DNA from: Paulinella micropora
Taxonomy: Eukaryota; Cercozoa; Imbricatea; Euglyphida
Reading direction: 5' to 3'
Assembly: GCA_009731375.1 (NCBI GenBank)
Contig: BJOX01000193.1
Span: 102,409-166,408 of the forward strand
Length of the DNA: 64,000 nucleotides
The notes under the pieces are model-generated. The model searched no databases. It was given only the letters and a program-made list of their open reading frames with translations, and was not told the origin of the DNA. Within the stretch, counting starts at the first letter, position 1, and the number at the start of each line of letters is the position of its first letter. Made by a program: the position numbers and the translations under genes. Shown piece after piece: positions 10,943 to 18,700 of this stretch.

Positions 10943-11056
10943 ACCAGCCTGTTTTTCAGTATTATTTGTCCGGATGGACCTGATGCCATTTTATTCCTGG
11001 TCTGTTGCCGTTTTCCTTTTCGGCTTCACTGAGCTAATACAACGAGACATCATTCT
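10942..11056 (+). mobile_element. Fragment of the gypsy LTR
   Basis: About 115 bp nearly identical to the interior of the gypsy LTR (compare 12092-12212): CACCAGC, CAGTATTATTTGTCCGGA, CTGATGCCATTTTATTCCTG and CATCATTCT. It lacks both LTR ends. Its left edge coincides with the end of a TATG microsatellite, so the left truncation may reflect microsatellite-mediated recombination. Confidence 0.88.
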
Positions 11057-11589
11057 TGTAGGCGCAGATAGGTAAATATGCGACCTTTTTCTTATACCCC
11101 TATACACAGTGATGTATAGAAGAGCTATATCTCTTTAAGATGTAGTTATATCCGTTTTATTTATATACTTTTGAGCCGGTTGAAAACGATAATATTACGA
11201 TTCATAACCGGTACTACCTTTTTAAGCCGTATAATATATCGTTAGGGGTGACACTGGGAAATGCCTCTCTTTTTCCTTTTTGTTGCTTGGCTGTGACAGT
11301 CTCCTACATTTTCCGCCATACTGGTTTCCTCTCTTTGCAGAGGAGGCCCTTGAAGATTAGGTTATTATCAGAGTGCTGTGGAATTGGATGGATTAATACC
11401 CCGGCTTGCAATAAATAATATCTTTTGAATATACGTGACCGACAAAAGTGGAGTCCCTGCCTAGATTTTTAGATCCTCCAAATTTCAATTCAGCATTTTG
11501 AAAAAACCACTCGCCTAAGTAAAGAAAGAGAGAAAGGTAGTGGAGGAGTGTAGGAAAGGAGTTGGGGAGGTGTTAGGCGTTTGCAGTAC
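11057..11589. other. Intergenic sequence, no gene recognised
   Basis: About 530 bp of moderately AT-rich single-copy-looking DNA. No ORF longer than about 60 codons, no RNA gene and no clear repeat was seen. Confidence 0.6.
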
Positions 11590-11946
11590 ACTTGAATACA
11601 ATATACAGTAGCTAGTAAGTCAGAGGGTCAGGCTGTCAACTTAGACAGCTGGTCGCCTCTTGCTTTTTAATGAATAAAACGAAAACTTGAAAGTCTAACT
11701 GCTCATTTTTTATATTTAGTAATTGAAATGGTCTCGGCCTGATTGTTATAGTTTTGTTGTTGACCTGACCGATAGTACTTATTTTTGACATTGATTACTT
11801 GTGGAAAGTCAAGTGTATTTATCTTCCACATGAGGCGTCCTCATGTCAGTTTATATTATTCAAGTAAAGTTAAAATTATTTGCTTGTACACCGGTGAGCT
11901 AGTAGAATAAAAGGAGGCAGGGTTACTGCCATAGTAGCCTTTTAAA
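11590..11946 (-). repeat. PLE copy 1 pseudo-LTR, left (downstream) copy
   Basis: A direct repeat of 27030-27372, beginning ACTTGAATACAATATACAG and ending GTAGCCTTTTAAA. It differs by a handful of substitutions and a 13-14 bp insertion near 11830. Such pseudo-LTRs are known in PLEs and arise from tandem copies. It contains a conserved hairpin at 11623-11659. Confidence 0.88.
11623..11659. other. Conserved pseudo-LTR hairpin
   Basis: GAGG...CCTC, CAG...CTG and CTGTC...GACAG pair in a nested stem around a six-base loop (AACTTA). The same structure occurs at 27063-27099, 38658-38694 and 44013-44049, in two subfamilies that otherwise differ; the differences seen lie in the loop or unpaired positions. 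It may be an RNA feature recognised by the element protein. No hammerhead core (CTGATGA with GAAA) was found. Confidence 0.65.
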
Positions 11947-12037
11947 AGTGCCCACTGGTTCCAAGCTGTTCGAGTTAGACTGTGTCAAAAGATGACGAAA
12001 GTGACTGAAAACTTTGTTTTCTCTGTGATAGAACTTT

Positions 12038-12274
12038 TGTAGGCATCACCCCCCGGATAGCCGGTAAAAAATACCTTTTCCTGGTGACATGTGCACCAGC
12101 TTGTTTTTCAGTATTATTTGTCCGGATTGGACCTGATGCCATTTTATTCCTGGTCTGTTGCCGTTTTCCTTTTTGGCTTCACTGAGCTAATATAACGAGA
12201 CATCATTCTCATTCTTGAGGACTGTGTTTGGTTGTATTACCGACTTTTTACGAGCTATCGTTGGGGGCATTACA
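12038..12274 (+). repeat. Gypsy 5' LTR
   Basis: 237 bp, TG...CA ends, matching 22418-22654 apart from about two substitutions (for example GACATGTG versus GACAGGTG). It should carry the element promoter; no clear TATA box was identified. Confidence 0.95.
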
Positions 12275-12276
12275 TT

Positions 12277-12291
12277 TGGAGTCCACATCAC
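12277..12291 (+). promoter_or_regulatory. Candidate primer-binding site
   Basis: TGGAGTCCACATCAC begins two bases after the 5' LTR. A TGG start complementary to a tRNA 3' CCA end is the standard location and form. The tRNA was not identified. Confidence 0.7.
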
Positions 12292-13060
12292 TAGGGTGAT
12301 TTCTTTCTGCTTTGCCACACAGGCAACAGAGTGAATTTTCACTGACCTGTCTCACACGGGGACGTCAGACGAAAACAAATACTCCAACACAGCTCCCTCA
12401 TAACTCTTTCACAAAACAAATAATTTGATTGGTCTCAAGCAGGTGTCTCGTACCCTCTAGCCCAATCAGTATCTGTGTGCTCACAAGGAGACATCAGATA
12501 CAAACTCTCTGTCGTTCTTGCTGTTCTCACACAGAGACCAAGAAGAAGGAGGTGGACAGAAGAGTGAAGGAACACACACAAAACACAAACAAGCATAGGG
12601 ACAGGAGCACAACACTCTACCCTTCTAGTTTGTGCATTTATCTGCATTATCTCACACATACGTCAGAGTATTTTTGCAAATCTCTGATCGTTTTCTAAAG
12701 GTAGGTCTGAGAACCTATCCGACCGACTGTCGACTTCTCAAGGAGAGCTTTTCTAGCTTCTCTATTACTATCTGTGTGTAGGTCCAAGTGCCTCATACTA
12801 GATACAATATAGAAAAGAAGGAGGAGAAAGTAATCTGAGTAAGGAGAACAAGAAATCGGAGAAAGTCTCAAAGACTATTTTTCTCAAACAAAAACAAACA
12901 TACAAACAGTGTTTCATAGAGGACAGGGAATCTTATCCTACCCTCTCTATTAGTTTCTCTCTTCACTAGTCAATCGACTGAAGGAGGAACAGAACACAAA
13001 CGAACAAAAACCAAACATAGGAGCTGACACTGTCCTCCTGTTGATCACTACTACGACATC
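12292..13060 (+). other. Gypsy leader region
   Basis: About 770 bp between the primer-binding site and the gag ATG. It is rich in CA and AG, with several short upstream ATGs and no long ORF. It may contain packaging signals or an intron; neither is visible directly. Confidence 0.6.
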
Positions 13061-15757
13061 ATGTCGACAGAGACCGCCGAAGTGAGTGAATTCTCGGAGG
13101 CAGATCAAAGAAGAGAAGAAGAAGAAGCAGGAGGAGGAGGAGGAAGAGGATTGAATGAAGGAGGAGGAGGAGGATTGAATGAAGGAGGAGGAGGAGATGA
13201 AGGAGTAGGAGGAGGAGTAGAAGAGGGCTGGGATGATGAAGGAAGATATGGAGGAGACGAAGATGAAGGAGGATTTGAACAAGAAGAGACGGGAGGAGGA
13301 GGAGCATATGGTAATCCCTTACCACCTGCCTACACGGGAGGAGGAGGACGAAAAATGATCGACTTGATTCATAGTGATGGAGAGGAGATCACAGTGGAGG
13401 AACAACAGTGGGTGCAAGACCACTATGACCTCACTAAAAAAGAGTTTGATAACAAGATGGGGGTAGAGAAGGATACCTATGTGTGGATCCCTCAGGATCA
13501 AAGAAGAGAGAAAAGTCGTGCTAAAAAGGATGTCTATATCCTATTATCAAACACAGCACAGCTCCTCGGCAAACTGGTCTCTGATCCAGAAGAGAGAAAG
13601 AAGATACAGCATATCAAGTTTGGGGACACACACACCCACCTTGAATTACTCGATGCTATCTTTGGGGTGTACACTCAAACCCTGATTTGGGAACGTACAT
13701 ACGGCCCACGATGTGAGGGTTACCTCCAGTACACAAACCCAAGAGCAACGGCCAGATTCCTCGCGACTGGTCAGGAGGCAGTCGATGTAACAAAAATGAA
13801 GACCAATCTGGGTTCGAAAAACTCGAGTGGCATATTTCATTTTTTTACAATGGAAATAAAGGCCTTGGAAGAGGGGAAGGCAGAGATGGAAAAAAGCATT
13901 AAGGCAGCAGGAGAAACTCATCCTGTGATTGATGAGTTAGAGAAGACCGACAGAGTTCTGACCAAGATCAGACTGTTGATGGGTGCGTTACTGCACAAGG
14001 AGGCATGGAAGAGATGGATTCCTACCAAGGATCACTCTGTCCTTAAATCACTTAGTAACGCACCACCGGTCGCCAACAAAGCAGGTGTTGACCAATATGT
14101 GGAGAAATATAATTTTCTCAGATCTGCTTCTGAATTGGTGGCCTTTATCACTCATGCTCAAAAGCTGGTGATATCTGAGAAGAAGAAGGCGAAAGAGAAT
14201 GAGGAGTTCGAGAAGACGATGAGACTGGAAAGAATGAAAGCAAAAGTGAGTGGTGCAAAGACACACCCTCCGACATATTTGACCCCACCAGCTCCTGCCC
14301 CACCAGCCCCTGCACCCTCGGGCTCAACTACGGTGGTGGTCACAAACACGGAGAAGAAGGACAGACAGAACATCATAAATGCCTTCAAGGGGAAGAAAGG
14401 AGGAGTGGCAAGTCTCATGCTATATGCCAAGACGAGCTCAGACAAAGACTCTGATGCTTCGCTTTTGAGCAAGCTCAAAGAGATCAATGCCTGCATGAAG
14501 GCTTTTCCTTGCGACGAAACGCAGGAATACGAGGCCCTTGTTACTGTTTTTGACCAATCTCTAGTCTCGGAGGGATTTGATCTGACACAGTACAAGTTTT
14601 TGAGAAAGAAGGAGGAGATTAAGAGAAACAATGCAACAGGCCTAGACGCTCAGTGTGAACTGGCGGTGGCCACACTCATTTCATATTTTCAATCTCATGG
14701 ATACCAGCATCTCTGCACTGGTACTCTCATAGGATTTGAAATCTTTGAGACAGTGGCGATGAGTTTGAGGAGTGCTGTTGGCTTGGCGGCGACCCTTACG
14801 GAGGTAGTTTCCTCCTATGGGCTATTCTATGGCCGCAAGTCGATCATCCTCTATTTCTTTTCGGCGTTACACACAGTTAACCCGAGTAAGCTTACTCAGC
14901 TCATACAACAATGCTCGACGTTTAGCTCAGTGAAGTCCAAGAACTTCCTCGAGACACACGTGTTCGAAAATACGGTTCAAAGCGTTGCTCCGTCAGCACT
15001 GTTTCAAGAAGTGATGAGTGCATGCTCAAACATGGACTCGCTCACGGAGGCACATACGGCACAGGCAGGCGGTGTACCTGTTGGCGCACAAGCCACGTAC
15101 ACAAACAGAGTTGCCGGTTGGAAGAGACAGAGAGAGCCAGACCTGAAGACCGCATGTTGGAGGTGGTTCGCGGGCTTGCAGTGTAAGGCACAGATGGAGA
15201 ACAGAGACTGCTCTTTCAATCATGATAGGCAGAACCCAACAGCAAGGGCAAATTTTCTGAGCAGGACGGAAGGCAAGGAACCGGGCCTTTTCAATATGCT
15301 TCAGATTGCCGCTGTGAACGAAGGTTGGTATGCCAATATGTGTGATGATGAGGAGTTACGAGAGGCAATCATTACCTACATGAAGAGGATGAAGGAGAAG
15401 AAGGAGGAAAGGGAGAGACAAAAGAACTTAAAGGCCTCTCAAAGAGGACGAGAAGGAGGAGCAGGAGCAGGAGGAGGAGGAGGAGGAGGAGGAGGAGGAC
15501 GAGGACGAGGAACATGGAGAGGAGCCTCGAGGTGGCAGGGAACCCCTCAGAGAGGAAGAGGAGGAGGTCGGGGATATACCCCTTATGGAGGGAGAGCTGT
15601 TCGAGCTCCAGCCCCCCCACCCAGAGGAGGAGGAGGCTCGTGGGCAAGCTCCAACCCAAATTTCGGTCGAGCTCAGGCCTACAACACTGCCTCGGAGACC
15701 GATACGTCATCCTACCCGGACACTACTCAAGGTAATCGTTTCGAGGTGGTGGAATGA
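13061..15757 (+). CDS. Gypsy gag with CCCH zinc finger and RGG tail
   Basis: 898 residues, longer than most gypsy Gag proteins. The N-terminus (about 15-80) is Gly/Glu-rich and low complexity. A helical, charged central region (about 100-690) presumably contains the capsid fold, with a Pro/Ala hinge near 405-425. Residues about 699-724 form a C-X8-C-X8-C-X3-H motif (CWRW...CKAQ...CSFNH), a CCCH-type finger rather than the usual CCHC knuckle. The C-terminal 130 residues are an RGG/Gly-Arg region expected to bind RNA. The ATG at 13061 opens the longest frame after the leader. The UGA stop is followed in the same frame by pol. Confidence 0.9.
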   Translation: MSTETAEVSEFSEADQRREEEEAGGGGGRGLNEGGGGGLNEGGGGDEGVGGGVEEGWDDEGRYGGDEDEGGFEQEETGGGGAYGNPLPPAYTGGGGRKMIDLIHSDGEEITVEEQQWVQDHYDLTKKEFDNKMGVEKDTYVWIPQDQRREKSRAKKDVYILLSNTAQLLGKLVSDPEERKKIQHIKFGDTHTHLELLDAIFGVYTQTLIWERTYGPRCEGYLQYTNPRATARFLATGQEAVDVTKMKTNLGSKNSSGIFHFFTMEIKALEEGKAEMEKSIKAAGETHPVIDELEKTDRVLTKIRLLMGALLHKEAWKRWIPTKDHSVLKSLSNAPPVANKAGVDQYVEKYNFLRSASELVAFITHAQKLVISEKKKAKENEEFEKTMRLERMKAKVSGAKTHPPTYLTPPAPAPPAPAPSGSTTVVVTNTEKKDRQNIINAFKGKKGGVASLMLYAKTSSDKDSDASLLSKLKEINACMKAFPCDETQEYEALVTVFDQSLVSEGFDLTQYKFLRKKEEIKRNNATGLDAQCELAVATLISYFQSHGYQHLCTGTLIGFEIFETVAMSLRSAVGLAATLTEVVSSYGLFYGRKSIILYFFSALHTVNPSKLTQLIQQCSTFSSVKSKNFLETHVFENTVQSVAPSALFQEVMSACSNMDSLTEAHTAQAGGVPVGAQATYTNRVAGWKRQREPDLKTACWRWFAGLQCKAQMENRDCSFNHDRQNPTARANFLSRTEGKEPGLFNMLQIAAVNEGWYANMCDDEELREAIITYMKRMKEKKEERERQKNLKASQRGREGGAGAGGGGGGGGGGRGRGTWRGASRWQGTPQRGRGGGRGYTPYGGRAVRAPAPPPRGGGGSWASSNPNFGRAQAYNTASETDTSSYPDTTQGNRFEVVE

Positions 15758-15790
15758 CTGGAGGGGGAAGAAGAGAGGAAGGAGAAGACT
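15755..15790 (+). promoter_or_regulatory. Candidate gag-pol UGA readthrough site
   Basis: Gag ends with UGA followed by CUG GAG GGG GAA GAA and a purine run. Pol continues in exactly the same frame with no further stop and has no ATG near its start. UGA followed by C is a weak termination context in many eukaryotes, so a Gag-Pol fusion by readthrough is the simplest reading. A downstream pseudoknot was not assessed. Confidence 0.7.
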
Positions 15791-18700
15791 GTGAAGTTTA
15801 ACCCTAAAGTCACAGTGCTTTCTAATGCTGTTGTGCAGACTGGGCCAACGCTTCCTCTATGTGAAAACAAAGATGTGGGTACACAGAGACTGCAGCCCCA
15901 AGGTAGTCTCATACCCGTTCATACAGCACGGTTACCAATGATAACTGATGCAAATAGGAAGGCGAGACTTGCGATGGAGGCGAGGAGGCCAATGGCAGAC
16001 GTATCGCCTCGGCCAAGCAAACAACCACGAACAGACTCAATGTCTACGGTCGCGGCGGGTGGCGAGCAAAAAGACAATGTGTGTACTCAAGTACCACAAG
16101 ACAATGTCGCTCAAATAGTAAACGCACCAGTACCGCAGAATAATAAAAATGTTAATGAGGTGAAGCAGGAGGAGAAGAAGGAGGAGTTGAAAAACTTAGA
16201 GACAAGACTCCAAAATTTGGAACGTAAAGTTCTTGTTCTCGCAGCCAATATACACAGGCCCGATGCTCTGTGTTATACGGAACTTTATTGTGAAACATTG
16301 AAGACAATATTAAAAGTTGGTAATGATACGATGGCGAATATTAATATTGTCGGCAGGAAGTTTTTTAATCGATACCGGGACTGGGTGGACGGAAATATGA
16401 AAAAGTCAACGGGCACTCTCAAAGGAGTGAGCAGCCGGACGGATATCACGGGAATCATCACACTGACCTTTAAATTGAAATCCGCACGAGTATACCGTAT
16501 GGACCTCTATGTCGTCCCCGGTTACCACGGGTCAATATTACTATCGTATGACCAATTGGCTACGATGGGGGCTGTGATTGATTGCGCCGCACGGCGAGTG
16601 ATATATGGAGTAAAAAGAGGAGAAGAGAACGATATTGATCCCTTCAACGCTACTGACTCTTATGAGGCTTATGAGCTGAGTCTAGCGACGGATCACAAAA
16701 AGATGGCCATCGCACATGAGGCACTTGAGGTGTACGTTCACCCCCATGTCGTAAGACCGGATGAACTGTCCTGGACCGACAATTGGGAATCCCAAGTGTG
16801 CACTGTCACAGTTCCGACATGCCATTGGGACAAAAAGTCTATTGATGACTTAATCGAGAAGCGAAAGGAGGAGATTATATGTGTCGCACAAAGAAGCCCG
16901 TCGTTGGCGAGATTCGCGGAAGGAGTAGGAACAGATGTCCATATTACTAACGGATACTGTTTCCATGCGAAAGTAGGAGAAGAAAAAAGGGAGGCGTTTG
17001 TACCAAGGAGAACGGGGCGAATCCCGGATACTCCACCAGAAACTATTAAAAGTTTTATTACTGATTTCTGGGGTGACGAGCCCACGTGGCCGCGTTCACT
17101 GTCTGAAGTGAAGAAATGCTTACGGACTTTATTCGAAAATAATAAGCCGTATACTATTATCCTGCCATATAATGAGAAGGCGATATGGGCGCAGGAAATA
17201 AGGGACCGGCTTATTGATCATCCTATACCGGTACCCTCTCGCAAGCAACAGCTAGTGGTGGCTTGTCGTATGGGAACTCGTGAGCAGAGCAGTGCATACA
17301 AGCGGAAGCTCAGAGACCTCGACAAGTTGAAATTGATACCGCAAGCATTCACATGCTTTGATGGTTTTTACACCCGTAAAGCTCCTTTGCAATACGCGAG
17401 ACTCATTGACATGCTGGTGGAGCTCGGTAAAGATGATGAGCCGGACACGGTCACGTATGAAAAGACGGGCCTAGATGATGTCTCGGAAGAGGACTTAGGC
17501 TTGGAGGAGGACAGAGAACCCCTCAAGCAGCATAAGCAGATGTCTGATGAAGATTTTCAAGAGGCGGCGCGGAAAATATTGGAAGAAGGAGTAGGCACGG
17601 AGAAGGAGAAGGAGCTTTTAAAAGCCAAATTAGAGGCGAACAAGGAAATTTTTGACCCTCCACATGCAGGTGGTGTCAAGCCTGAAGATTTCACTGCGGT
17701 TATTTACAAAATACCGGGTGCGGAGCCGTCACCGGCACCACGAAGGGCGAATTTGAGTATACATGAGGCGAAGATAGCGGAGGAGCTAGCAAGACAGCTG
17801 CTCAATGAGGACTTTATTGAGAGATCAACATCTCCAATAGTCTCACAACCGAGAATAGTGCCGAAGCCAGGAGGAGAATGGCGCCTGACAGTTAACTATG
17901 CTCGTGTTAACAAGGTGCTGGAGGAAGAGAGAAATCCTCTCCCGACATTAGAAGAAGGAAGGAGAGTACTGCGGAATGCAAAATTCTATTCGGTCATTGA
18001 CCTTAAGAATGGCTTCTGGCAGATACCACTGGAGGAAAAGTCCAGATGGCTGACGGCGTTTGTGGTGGGTATGGAAATATACCAATGGAAAGTGCTTCCG
18101 ATGGGCCTCAAGCAAGCCCCAGGACTTTTCCAGAAGGCGATGCAGAAGATGTTGAGCAGTCAGTACGATGATTTGTCTGACGGTGGCTTTATGAGAAGGC
18201 GGGGACAGAAGGCGGGAGAATATGCATTTTGCTATATCGATGACATTATCGTATACTCTAACACAATGGAGGAGCATATCGATCATTTGTCCGATATATT
18301 CAGGCGCATCGGAGCTTTTGGCCTGAAGTGCAATCTAAAGAAGTGTCAACTTGCCAAGACGAGTGTGACATACTTAGGGTACGAGATCTCCCATAATCGA
18401 GTCTCGATATCCAAAGAGAAGAGGGAGGAGATTATGAATCGACCGATACCGAAGAACCGCACTGAATTGCACTCATTCCTTGCGATGGCGCAATACTATA
18501 GCCAGTTTATACCCGATTGGGGTGCAACACGGGCTAAAGTGGAGAAAATGATAGATTTTGGAGACTTTGAGAAGTGGGACGAAGAGGCTTTGCAAGCGTT
18601 TCATGCGCTCAAAGATCTCATTTACAAAGACCCGAAAGACGGAGGACTGGTGTTAACGATGCCCGACTTTACGAAACAATTCGTAGTCGATACAGACGCA

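Noticed and set aside
11590-11946. Hammerhead ribozyme in the PLE pseudo-LTRs
   Set aside because: No CTGATGA core with a matching GAAA on either strand of the four pseudo-LTRs. The absence agrees with what is known for GIY-YIG-first PLEs.
12435-12698. Small ORFs in the gypsy leader
   Set aside because: Composition resembles non-coding leader and they have no protein features.
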